From Oscillospiraceae bacterium (GTDB lineage Bacteria > Bacillota > Clostridia > Oscillospirales > CAG-272): 48,391 bases of DNA. The stretch lies in NCBI GenBank assembly GCA_015064785.1, contig SVRM01000014.1, forward strand, positions 1 through 48,391, given 5' to 3'. Of the stretch, positions 17,945 through 26,020 are shown in pieces. The translations under genes were made by a program, and so were the position numbers. Numbering within the stretch: position 1 is the stretch's first letter; each line of letters opens with the position of its first letter. The notes under the pieces were generated by a model. It searched no databases. It was not told where the DNA came from and was given only the letters and a program-made list of their open reading frames with translations.

Positions 17945-19071
17945 AACGCAAACAAGTACTGTATCTGCTTCGTACGCAGCCGGAGCATCTGCCGCCGTGC
18001 ATGGCGCAGATTCATATGCTTTGCCGGCGCGGCTGTTCTGTCACAGCGGTGACGGTGTATGCAAGTGACCATATCCGCGCATGTTTTCAGAACGATCCGG
18101 TGACATTTCTGACCTCCGGCACCAAAGCGTGTGAGGGCGGCGGGATTCTGTCAAAGGCACTTGCTCTGCTCAGATACCGACATCTGGTCAGAGATGCTCA
18201 GCGCAGAATTCCGCATGATATGATCTGGATCGGATCGGCCGACACGGCACGATATTGCCGTGATTTGCTTTTGACACATGCACCGACGGTACTCAATATC
18301 TTTGAGCTGTATGACCGGCATCCTGCACTTTTGCGGGAAATCAGACAGACGGCACAGAAAGCAGCATTTGTGATTGTGCCGGAGTATCACCGCGCACATA
18401 TGCTGCGGGTTTGGCTGGGACTGCACCGCACACCGTGCATCATCCCGAACAAGCCGTATTACCCGGCAGCGGATATTCTGCCCCAAACACAGAAATATGT
18501 GGATGCAGTGCGTGCATTGGGCAAAAAGATTCTGCTTTATCAGGGCTGGATTGGCAGGGATCGGGACCTCACACACATTGCCGAAGCGCTTGCCTCCATG
18601 GAGGAGCATGAGGACTATGCGCTGGTTCTGATGGGTCATGTGACCGCACCCGATATCCTTCCCGCATTGCAGACGGTATTTCCGGCGGTATATCATATTC
18701 CGTATCTGGCCCCGCCCCAGCATCTGTATGTCACGGCGCTTGCACACATCGGGATTGCAGTGTACGACGATTCCTCGCTGAACAATCTCTTCTGTGCGCC
18801 GAACAAAATTTATGAATATGCCGACAGGGGTGTCCCGATTCTTGCCCGCGATATTCCCGGTCTGACCGATACGGTCGGACGGTATGAGGCAGGCATCTGT
18901 ACCGATACCAATGATCCGACCGCGATTGCAGATGCAATCCGTACACTCAGCGCCAACCGGGCGTATTATGTCTCCCGCCTGCACGCCCTCTCGGATTCCT
19001 GCCGTGCAGAGGAGGTCATCGCGGACATTCTCCGGGCAGTTGGAGGCGATACAGGGGTTGCTGCAAGATGA
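17941..19071 (+). CDS. Glycosyltransferase, GT4-like
   Basis: This 376-residue protein is a less typical GT-B glycosyltransferase. The C-terminal donor site has CAPNKIYEYADRGVPILAR, a form common in GT4 enzymes, and the middle strand reads KKILLYQGWIGRDRDL. The N-terminal half is weakly conserved. Its ATG overlaps the TGA of the polymerase gene (ATGA), so both should be made from one transcript. It would be the fourth sugar-adding enzyme of the cluster, suggesting a repeat unit of at least five sugars if an initiating transferase acts from elsewhere. Donor and acceptor are unknown. Confidence 0.75.
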   Translation: MKRKQVLYLLRTQPEHLPPCMAQIHMLCRRGCSVTAVTVYASDHIRACFQNDPVTFLTSGTKACEGGGILSKALALLRYRHLVRDAQRRIPHDMIWIGSADTARYCRDLLLTHAPTVLNIFELYDRHPALLREIRQTAQKAAFVIVPEYHRAHMLRVWLGLHRTPCIIPNKPYYPAADILPQTQKYVDAVRALGKKILLYQGWIGRDRDLTHIAEALASMEEHEDYALVLMGHVTAPDILPALQTVFPAVYHIPYLAPPQHLYVTALAHIGIAVYDDSSLNNLFCAPNKIYEYADRGVPILARDIPGLTDTVGRYEAGICTDTNDPTAIADAIRTLSANRAYYVSRLHALSDSCRAEEVIADILRAVGGDTGVAAR

Positions 19072-19124
19072 AAACCTGCGACAGCCCAGAATTCCAGAAA
19101 GGTAAGCTTTTGTAAACGAAAGCC

Positions 19125-20627
19125 ATGGTAACCGATATGAATCAGAACAGGAAAACCGGAACACACACGCTTGCGCTGGTCATCAGCCGTGTGCTGTCGC
19201 TGTGCCTGTCCATGCTTGTGGCAATGGTACTGTCAAGGACTTTGCGTCTTGAGGAATACGGTACCTATTCGGAGCTGATGACTGTATCGGGAATCGGTGT
19301 CTCCCTGTTTTCGTTGGGACTGCCGAATGCGCTCAATTATTTTCTGCCCGGATATACAACGGAGGCGGAAAAGCGGTCCTTCATCGGCTTTTATTTTTCG
19401 GTCATGACCGTGCTGGCATTGCTTTTGGCGGCGGTGATGGCGCTTGCCGGCAACGGTATTGCCGCGTATTACGGCAATGCGCGGCTGACTGCGTATTCTT
19501 ATATTTTGATGCTTCTTCCGTGGACGAAAATGATGCTTGCCAGCCGAAGCAATCTGCTGATTGCCGAAGGCCGTATCATGCGCGAAATCGCATACAGCGG
19601 CGCAAACAGTTTTCTGCTCGCGCTGATAGCGCTGCTGACGCTGTGGACCCCGGTTCATTTTGATCGGTATCTTGCGCTTTATGCGGCGGTGGAATGCATT
19701 TTTGCAGTGCTTGTATATGCAGAAGCGTTTTTCATGTCCGGCAGAACGGCTGCGGCTCCGGTGCGGTGGTCCGACATTCGTGCCCTGTTTGCTTACAGTA
19801 TTCCGATGGGACTGTCAGCGGCAGTTTCTGCGTTCAGCCTCGATCTTGACCGGCTGGTCATCGGTTTTTTATCGAATGAAGCCGCGGTTGCCATCTATGC
19901 CAATGCCGGACGGGAGCTGCCGTTTTCGCTGATTCCGACTGCATTTACCGCGGTGTGTTTCCCGCAGATGGCGGTGATGATCCGCGCACACCGGTACCGT
20001 GCGGCAGTCACACGCTGGAAGCAGATCATGGTCATCAATTACTTCATTCTTGCCTTCTGCACATCGGCATCTGTGGTATTTGCGCCGCAGATCATCGGTC
20101 TGTTATATTCCGATGCGTATCTCGGAGGGGTGACGGTGTTCCGTATATATGCGCTGACACTGCTTCTGCGTATCACCTATTGGGGGATGCTTCTGAATGC
20201 GTTCGGCAGAACAAAAGAAATCTTGTACAATTCCGCACTTTGTCTTGCGGTCAATGCTTCGCTGAGCGTGCTGTTTTATCATGTCATCGGATTTTCCGGT
20301 CCTGCACTTGCAACGCTTATCAGTATTGCGGCGATTGCTGGATTGCAGCTTCTCCGCACGTCAAAGCTGCTTGGAATGCCGGTACGCTCCCTGATTCCGC
20401 TCCGGCGTTTGATTCTGCCGACGTCAGTCTGTATGCTCAGCGGTTTCGCGGCGTGGGGTGTAATGCGGCTTCTGCACGCGGGTACCGACAGCCGCGGTAT
20501 TCTTCTGGCGGTGGTTATCGGGCTTCTGTGGGGGGGATTCTATCTTTGTATCTTCGGGAAAACGCTGTTTGCCGAATGGAAGCGGCTGAATGAGGAGATG
20601 GAGGAGGATGAGGAATCGGTTCCATAA
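19125..20627 (+). CDS. Oligosaccharide flippase (Wzx-like)
   Basis: This 500-residue membrane protein has about 12-14 hydrophobic segments and opens with RVLSLCLSMLVAMVLSRTL then LEEYGTYSELM, typical of the polysaccharide export branch of the MOP superfamily. PNALNYFLPGY and AYSIPMGLSAAVS are further family-like stretches. It should move the lipid-linked repeat unit across the membrane for the polymerase. The ATG at 19125 and another at 19137 are both possible and neither has a strong ribosome binding site; an AAAGG lies ~20 bases upstream. The highly charged C-terminal tail (EEMEEDEESVP) is unusual but not diagnostic. Confidence 0.88.
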   Translation: MVTDMNQNRKTGTHTLALVISRVLSLCLSMLVAMVLSRTLRLEEYGTYSELMTVSGIGVSLFSLGLPNALNYFLPGYTTEAEKRSFIGFYFSVMTVLALLLAAVMALAGNGIAAYYGNARLTAYSYILMLLPWTKMMLASRSNLLIAEGRIMREIAYSGANSFLLALIALLTLWTPVHFDRYLALYAAVECIFAVLVYAEAFFMSGRTAAAPVRWSDIRALFAYSIPMGLSAAVSAFSLDLDRLVIGFLSNEAAVAIYANAGRELPFSLIPTAFTAVCFPQMAVMIRAHRYRAAVTRWKQIMVINYFILAFCTSASVVFAPQIIGLLYSDAYLGGVTVFRIYALTLLLRITYWGMLLNAFGRTKEILYNSALCLAVNASLSVLFYHVIGFSGPALATLISIAAIAGLQLLRTSKLLGMPVRSLIPLRRLILPTSVCMLSGFAAWGVMRLLHAGTDSRGILLAVVIGLLWGGFYLCIFGKTLFAEWKRLNEEMEEDEESVP

Positions 20628-20666
20628 TTTTGAATCCTGGATTCACCGAAGAAGTTCCTCAGATTC

Positions 20667-20695
20667 TTGACAGGTCTGCGTCTCTGTGCTATAAT
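20667..20695 (+). promoter_or_regulatory. Internal sigma-A promoter before the Wzz-like genes
   Basis: TTGACA at 20667-20672, a 17-base spacer and TATAAT at 20690-20695, with TG one base before the -10 element. It would drive the two chain-length/kinase-like genes and glgB separately from the upstream sugar genes. Confidence 0.8.
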
Positions 20696-20770
20696 AAATA
20701 GTTGAAGAATACTGTTTCCGCGCTGAACAAATACAGACTCTGATACCATTTCATGAGGAGGAATCACAGC

Positions 20771-22051
20771 TTGAATATTGCGTGGGATGGCCTGTTCCGT
20801 GATTTTGCACGGAAGCTCTGGCTGCTGATTCTTGCCGGCTGTATCGGCTGGATGGGAGTTGTTGTATATGAAAACACCATATATTCACCGAAGTATACCA
20901 GCACTGCAGTTCTTGCAGTCTGTACACAGCAGGAAAACGCGGTTGGCTCAGCCAATTTGTCGGTGACAAAAGGCATGGCAAAAGTCTACAGTGAGGTTTT
21001 CCGTCAGCCTGCAATCAAACAGCTTGCGGCGGAACATCTCGGTATGAAGACCTTTGACGGTGCTGTGCGGACAATCCATCATACGGGCACCAATCTGATT
21101 ACGCTGACGGTGACTGCCGCTGATGCACCATTGTCCTGCCGGCTGTTGGATGCCATGCTGGAGGTCTGTCCGGCGCTGGCGGAGACCGTGTTTACCGACA
21201 GCATCATTGCAGTGATGCAGGAACCGGAGATCCCGACAACCGTATCCAATCCACCGCGCAGTCTTGTCCGCATCATCGGAATGCTGGCAGCGACGGTGCT
21301 TGCTGCAGGGTGGATTGTACTGCGTGCCTGTCTTGACAGAACGATCAGAAATGAGGCGGTGTTCTGTGAGACGGTCGACGCAGAGCTGCTTGAAACGGTT
21401 GTACAGGAAGACGCACCACGAACCGGAAGATCGGCTCCGCACAAGAAGAACATCGGGCTACGCATAGATCGTGATGGGATTGGACTTTTGTTTTCCGAGG
21501 ACATCCGGCGACTGGCGATTCGGCTGGAATCCATGCATCGTGGGGATGGCGCATCCGTCATCACTGTGACGGCGGCACGGAAAAATGAGGGTGTGTCGAC
21601 AATCGCCGCCAATCTTGCCATTGCTCTGACGGAACGAGGATACCGTGCGGTACTGCTGACCCCGGATAGCGTAAAGGAGCATCTTGCGCATATCCGTAAG
21701 TCCGCGGATTTTGTGATTGTAGACGCCGCACCGGTTTCTGTTTCTGCGGAAACGGTACAGCTGTCTGTACGCTCGGACCGGACGGTTCTGGTTGTCCGGA
21801 CGGATACTGCTTCCGCGGAGGAAATCAACGATGCCATTCATACCCTTCGGGAAGCCGGCAGCAGTCTGTGCGGTTGTGTGCTGAACGGTCTGCACAGACC
21901 ATTGACCTTGTTCGGACTGCGGGGAACCGATGAAACCGGCACGCAACCGTACAGCGCACAGAAACGGTATCCGATGTGCGGCGCTGTATCTGCGGTCATG
22001 ACACAAAACAGTGACACATCGGAGGAGGGCGCGGGTTCCGATGCAGAATGA
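20771..22051 (+). CDS. Wzz/BY-kinase-like protein with altered Walker A motif
   Basis: This 426-residue protein has a Wzz-like N-terminal part with two membrane segments (LWLLILAGCIGWMGVVVYE and near residue 180 IIGMLAATVLAAGWIVL) around an outer domain. A cytoplasmic ATPase domain of the bacterial tyrosine kinase type follows. The P-loop reads KNEGVSTIAANLA, with Val where the Walker A Lys should be, and the Walker A' strand (VLLTPDS) lacks the usual LIDAD. The Walker B strand ADFVIVDAAP is kept. ATP hydrolysis and kinase activity are therefore doubtful. I chose a TTG start at 20771 because AGGAGG lies nine bases before it; the ATG at 20753 has no ribosome binding site and itself contains that AGGAGG. 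It probably controls chain length or assembly with its neighbour. Confidence 0.78.
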   Translation: MNIAWDGLFRDFARKLWLLILAGCIGWMGVVVYENTIYSPKYTSTAVLAVCTQQENAVGSANLSVTKGMAKVYSEVFRQPAIKQLAAEHLGMKTFDGAVRTIHHTGTNLITLTVTAADAPLSCRLLDAMLEVCPALAETVFTDSIIAVMQEPEIPTTVSNPPRSLVRIIGMLAATVLAAGWIVLRACLDRTIRNEAVFCETVDAELLETVVQEDAPRTGRSAPHKKNIGLRIDRDGIGLLFSEDIRRLAIRLESMHRGDGASVITVTAARKNEGVSTIAANLAIALTERGYRAVLLTPDSVKEHLAHIRKSADFVIVDAAPVSVSAETVQLSVRSDRTVLVVRTDTASAEEINDAIHTLREAGSSLCGCVLNGLHRPLTLFGLRGTDETGTQPYSAQKRYPMCGAVSAVMTQNSDTSEEGAGSDAE

Positions 22052-23402
22052 CAGAAAAAACAGCGTAACGGCAGATACCGATACCATCGATATCCCGGTA
22101 TTCCTGTCGGATCTGAAGTATGGCGTGCGGAAATTCCGGTGGGTAATTGTTGCCCTGGTCCTGCTTGCGGGCGGAATTGCATTCTGGTGTTCTGTGATCT
22201 GTCATGAGCCGGTTTATACCTGCACGGCAGTGTACGCTGTTCATCTGGAACAGGCGGACGGCATCGACACTGACGGGATGCCAATCTATGCATACACCTA
22301 TCAAGATACACTTGCCGGTCCGCTTGGAAATGCATTTGCCTATGCAGTTGACAGCCCGCTTGTGCGCCGGCAGATTTCGGAGGCGCTTGGACTTACTATG
22401 GCGCCGGAGGAGATGGACATTTCCGCGGCATTCGTGAACGAATCCAATCTGCTGACACTGACTGTATCCGCAGAGGATCCGGATCGTGCGCTTGAGATTA
22501 TGGAATGTTTTCTGTCACAGTACGCTTCTGTCACCGATATCATCATCGGCAGAACCAGCCTGATTCCCGTTCGGGAGCCGGTACGTCCGACGGAAGCGTC
22601 CAACGCACAAAACGGCATTGCCGCAGTCCTCATCGGTATTCTGATCGGTCTTGCCGCAGGGGGTGCATGGGTTGTGTTCTGTGCGCTCATCCGCGATACC
22701 GTTCGGACAAAAGAAGATATTCGTAAGAAACTCAATGCCGTCTGTCTCGGTGTTCTGCCGAAGAAGACGGAGATGCTATCCGGGGGCAGCGCTGCCACGG
22801 CGCATACGGATCTTTGTTCGGAATCGGTCGGACTGCTTTGGTGCACCGTCCGCTCTGCGCTTGGGTGTACGCATGGCGTTATCACCGTCACCGGTACGGC
22901 ACCGGGTGAAGGAACAACTGCTCTCACATACAGCCTTGCCGCAGATGCAGCCGCAGGGGGTGCGCGTGTCGCTGTGATCGATTGCGATTGGCTCTGCACC
23001 GGGGCGGAACCTGCGTCGCTGACACCGGTTTACCGGGATGAAACACATATGTATGCACTGTTCCGCACAGAAATCCCCGGATGGGATATTGTGCGGCTTG
23101 AAATACCGGGAAACCCTGCCTTTGGGTTCTGCAATGAAGCCGTTCTGCGGGGCGCGGCAGAGGCACTTTCCGGGGACTATGATTGGATTCTGATCGATAC
23201 GCCGCCGTGCGGCATCACCGCGGACGCAGAAGCTGCTGCGCATGTTTCCGACGGTGTGATCTATGTTGTCCGACAGAATACCGTCATGCTCGAATGCGTC
23301 CGCACCGGACTGAAACGGATCCGCCGGACCGGCGCACGGCTGCTCGGCTGTGTTCTGAACGGAGCGGAACAAACGGATATACAATCACGCAAAGGAGGAT
23401 AA
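22041..23402 (+). CDS. Second Wzz/BY-kinase-like protein, Walker A Lys also missing
   Basis: This 453-residue paralogue has the same plan: a membrane segment at residues ~33-53 (RWVIVALVLLAGGIAF), an outer domain, a second membrane segment near residue 200 (IAAVLIGILIGLAAGG), then a cytoplasmic ATPase domain. The P-loop reads TAPGEGTTALTYSLA, so the Walker A Lys is replaced by Thr. The Walker A' strand VAVIDCDW and the Walker B strand WILIDTPP look intact. It lacks an obvious C-terminal tyrosine cluster. I chose the ATG at 22041 (MQNDRKNS), which overlaps the end of the previous gene by 11 bases and follows GGAGGAGGG. The pair may form a mixed complex in which neither is a full kinase. Confidence 0.78.
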   Translation: MQNDRKNSVTADTDTIDIPVFLSDLKYGVRKFRWVIVALVLLAGGIAFWCSVICHEPVYTCTAVYAVHLEQADGIDTDGMPIYAYTYQDTLAGPLGNAFAYAVDSPLVRRQISEALGLTMAPEEMDISAAFVNESNLLTLTVSAEDPDRALEIMECFLSQYASVTDIIIGRTSLIPVREPVRPTEASNAQNGIAAVLIGILIGLAAGGAWVVFCALIRDTVRTKEDIRKKLNAVCLGVLPKKTEMLSGGSAATAHTDLCSESVGLLWCTVRSALGCTHGVITVTGTAPGEGTTALTYSLAADAAAGGARVAVIDCDWLCTGAEPASLTPVYRDETHMYALFRTEIPGWDIVRLEIPGNPAFGFCNEAVLRGAAEALSGDYDWILIDTPPCGITADAEAAAHVSDGVIYVVRQNTVMLECVRTGLKRIRRTGARLLGCVLNGAEQTDIQSRKGG

Positions 23403-23406
23403 ACTC

Positions 23407-25461
23407 ATGCTGTCAATCGACCTTGCACTTGCCAATCTTGTCAAACGTGACCCGCAGTTGAAGCCCTATCTTCATGAGGTGCGTCTGCATCTGGAACGGT
23501 ATGCCGCACAGAAGCGTGCTTTGTGCGGTGATGCTTCCGGAAAAGAAAAAACACTGTCCGACTGCGCAAACGGACATATGTACTTCGGCTTTCACAGAAC
23601 AGAGTGCGGCTGGGTCTACCGCGAATGGCTGCCCGGTGCCGATGCCGCATGGCTGACAGGAGATTTCAACCGCTGGACGCCGTATTCGCACCCGATGAAG
23701 AACATCGGCGATGGTGTCTGGGAAATTGCACTTGACGGCTGGGATGCACTGCGGCATGAACAGTGCGTGAAGCTGATTATCGGGCGGAAGGGCAGTACCT
23801 TTGAACGTGTTCCTGCCTATATCCGCCGCACAGTGCAGGATCCGACCACCCGCCGTCTGTGCGGACAGATCTGGGAGCCGGACGAGCCGTTTGTCTGGAC
23901 CGACGATGCGTTCCGGAAGCAGACCCGCCGCGGCGCACCACGCATTTATGAGGCGCATGTCGGCATGGCACAGGAAAAGCTCGGCGTCGGAACATACACC
24001 GAATTTGCCGACAGTACACTTGCGTGGATTGCACAGGCCGGCTACAATACGATTCAGCTGATGGCGATTGCCGAGCATCCGTATTATGCATCGTTCGGTT
24101 ATCAGGTCACGAACTTCTTTGCGCCGTCCCAGTGGTTCGGAACGCCAGACGAGTTGAAATATCTGATCAATCGTGCGCATGAAATGGGGATTGCGGTTCT
24201 GCTGGATGTGGTACACAGCCATGCTTCTCCCAATGAAGGAGAGGGCCTGCATTTGCAGGACGGCACGGATACGCAGTATTTCCACGCCGGTGCGCGCGGC
24301 TGGCATCCCGCATGGGAAACGCGCTGCTTTGACTACGGACGCGGCGAGGTTCTGCATTTTCTGCTGTCCAACCTCAAATACTGGCTGGAGGAGTTCCACT
24401 TTGACGGTTTCCGCTTTGACGGTGTCACCTCGATGCTGTACGAAGATCACGGCCTCGGTACGGCGTTCACCGATTACGGTCAGTACTTCTCGCTGAACAC
24501 CAATGTGGATGCCCGTGTCTATCTGATGCTGGCAAATGAACTGATTCATGAGGTCAATCCTGCGGCGATCACGATTGCCGAGGACATGAGCGGTATGCCG
24601 GGTATGGCTCTGCCGCTGACTGCCGGCGGGATCGGCTTTGACTACCGGCTGTCGATGGGCGTACCGGATCTTTGGATCAAGCTCATCAAGGAAGTCCGCA
24701 TGGAGGACTGGAACGTGTTCCTTCTGTGGCATGAGCTGACCGGCGGCAGACCGGGCGAGGGTTCGATCGGCTATGCCGAGTCTCACGACCAGGCGCTTGT
24801 CGGCGATAAAACGATCATGTTCCGGCTGGCGGATGCGGAGATGTATGAAGGCATGAACCGCGCTTATCATTCCCAGATCATCGATAGTGCAATCGATTAT
24901 CACAAGCTGATCCGTTTTGCCGTTGCGGTACTTGCCGGCGGCGGTTATCTCAACTTCATGGGCAATGAATTCGGTCATCCGGAATGGATTGACTTCCCGC
25001 GCGAGGGCAACGGCTGGTCGTTCCACAATGCAAGACGGCAGTGGTCTCTGGTACATGATCCGTTTTCCAAGTTTGAGCTGCTTGCCAACTTCGACCGTGC
25101 GCTGATGGCGCATCTGGATGCGTTCAATCTCCCTGGCGCACCGAAAGCAGAGCCGATCTGGCTCGATGAGCAGAAGAACCTGATGATTTTCTCGCGTGCA
25201 GAAAATCTTTACGCCGTGAACTGGCACCCGACCACATCTCAGCCGCATGTATTCATCTACTGCGGCGAGGAGGGCGGCGATTACCGTGTCACCTTCTCCA
25301 CGGACGATCCGTCGTTCGGAGGACAGGGCAGAATCTCCGTCGATACCGTTTATACAGCGGCACAGACACCGCATGGCCCGGGCTTCTTTGTCTACTTACC
25401 ATGCAGAAGTGCGCTGGTGCTGGAAAAAATTGAAAAACCGAAACAGAAGAAAAAACACTGA
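23407..25461 (+). CDS. glgB: 1,4-alpha-glucan branching enzyme, GH13 subfamily 8-like
   Basis: The 684-residue enzyme cuts an alpha-1,4-glucan chain and rejoins it through an alpha-1,6 bond. An N-terminal CBM48 region (REWLPGADAAWLTGDFNRW) precedes the GH13 barrel. Catalytic blocks are DVVHSHA, GFRFDGVTSM with nucleophile Asp338, TIAEDMSGMP with acid/base Glu392, and AESHDQ with Asp461. The wording of these blocks (VTSMLYEDHG, EHPYYASFGYQVTNFF) is that of the eukaryote-like GH13_8 group rather than the usual bacterial GH13_9. AAAGGAGG lies ahead of the ATG, only four bases after the previous stop, so it is in the exopolysaccharide operon. No other glycogen gene is in the window. A terminator follows. 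Confidence 0.95.
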   Translation: MLSIDLALANLVKRDPQLKPYLHEVRLHLERYAAQKRALCGDASGKEKTLSDCANGHMYFGFHRTECGWVYREWLPGADAAWLTGDFNRWTPYSHPMKNIGDGVWEIALDGWDALRHEQCVKLIIGRKGSTFERVPAYIRRTVQDPTTRRLCGQIWEPDEPFVWTDDAFRKQTRRGAPRIYEAHVGMAQEKLGVGTYTEFADSTLAWIAQAGYNTIQLMAIAEHPYYASFGYQVTNFFAPSQWFGTPDELKYLINRAHEMGIAVLLDVVHSHASPNEGEGLHLQDGTDTQYFHAGARGWHPAWETRCFDYGRGEVLHFLLSNLKYWLEEFHFDGFRFDGVTSMLYEDHGLGTAFTDYGQYFSLNTNVDARVYLMLANELIHEVNPAAITIAEDMSGMPGMALPLTAGGIGFDYRLSMGVPDLWIKLIKEVRMEDWNVFLLWHELTGGRPGEGSIGYAESHDQALVGDKTIMFRLADAEMYEGMNRAYHSQIIDSAIDYHKLIRFAVAVLAGGGYLNFMGNEFGHPEWIDFPREGNGWSFHNARRQWSLVHDPFSKFELLANFDRALMAHLDAFNLPGAPKAEPIWLDEQKNLMIFSRAENLYAVNWHPTTSQPHVFIYCGEEGGDYRVTFSTDDPSFGGQGRISVDTVYTAAQTPHGPGFFVYLPCRSALVLEKIEKPKQKKKH

Positions 25462-25467
25462 TATCAT

Positions 25468-25509
25468 AACCGCTCACACGACAAAACACCGTCCTGTGGG
25501 CGGTTTTTG
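25468..25509 (+). terminator. Terminator after glgB
   Basis: AACCGCtCACA (25468-25478) pairs with TGTGgGCGGTT (25495-25505) and is followed by TTTGTGTTTT. It closes the exopolysaccharide transcription unit. Confidence 0.75.
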
Positions 25510-25584
25510 TGTTTTCCGGATGTATGAACTCCGGATGACGATGATTTGGACAGAACATGAATTTGTATAATAACGAAAAACCAC

Positions 25585-25613
25585 TTGACAAACAAACATA
25601 TGTGCGGTATAAT
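25585..25613 (+). promoter_or_regulatory. Strong sigma-A promoter of the phage-derived locus
   Basis: TTGACA at 25585-25590, a 17-base spacer and TATAAT at 25608-25613. Both hexamers are perfect. The predicted start is ~60 bases before the first ATG. Confidence 0.85.
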
Positions 25614-25680
25614 AACAGCAACAGATGGACACAAATGTTCGTTTCTGTTGAAAGTATGTTCGCTGAGAGGAGGGAAATGA

Positions 25681-25974
25681 ATGACACACAACAGTTTTTC
25701 ACTGTATCTGAGTACGGCCGAGGATCTGCTTGATCTGACCGATGCGGAGTGCGGTCAGCTTATCCGTGCTGTGTTCGATTATGCAAAGGACAAAAAGCCG
25801 CCCAGGCTTGCGCCGCCGGTGATGATGGTATTCCGCCGGATCCGCAGATATCTGGATGCTGACGCGGAAAAGTTCCGTCTGCGCTGTGAGCAAAACAGAC
25901 GTGCGGGAAAAATCAGCGCCCAGGTCCGGCGTGAAGCTGCAGCAAAGTGTACCGGTGAAGATGGATGCACATGA
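25681..25974 (+). CDS. DUF6291-like phage protein, short form
   Basis: This 97-residue protein resembles DUF6291, a family usually found in the replication region of Firmicute phages. The similarity covers FSLYLSTAEDLLDLTDAECG, LIRAVFDYAKDKKPP and the late DAEKFRLRCEQNRRAGK. Phage members continue into a longer basic C-terminal part, which is missing here after GEDGCT. AGGAGGG lies six bases before the ATG at 25681. The gene sits between a strong promoter and a tail-fibre-like gene, far from any other phage replication gene. Its role is unknown; it could be a remnant or a small regulator kept with the downstream gene. Confidence 0.6.
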   Translation: MTHNSFSLYLSTAEDLLDLTDAECGQLIRAVFDYAKDKKPPRLAPPVMMVFRRIRRYLDADAEKFRLRCEQNRRAGKISAQVRREAAAKCTGEDGCT

Positions 25975-26020
25975 AGGCAGATGGCAGGAACAAACAAAAC
26001 ATGAAAGGAAGGGGATCAGT

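Noticed and set aside
8491..25461. CRISPR array or transposase in the accessory regions
   Set aside because: No regularly spaced direct repeats and no DDE or serine/tyrosine recombinase motifs were seen in any frame I examined.
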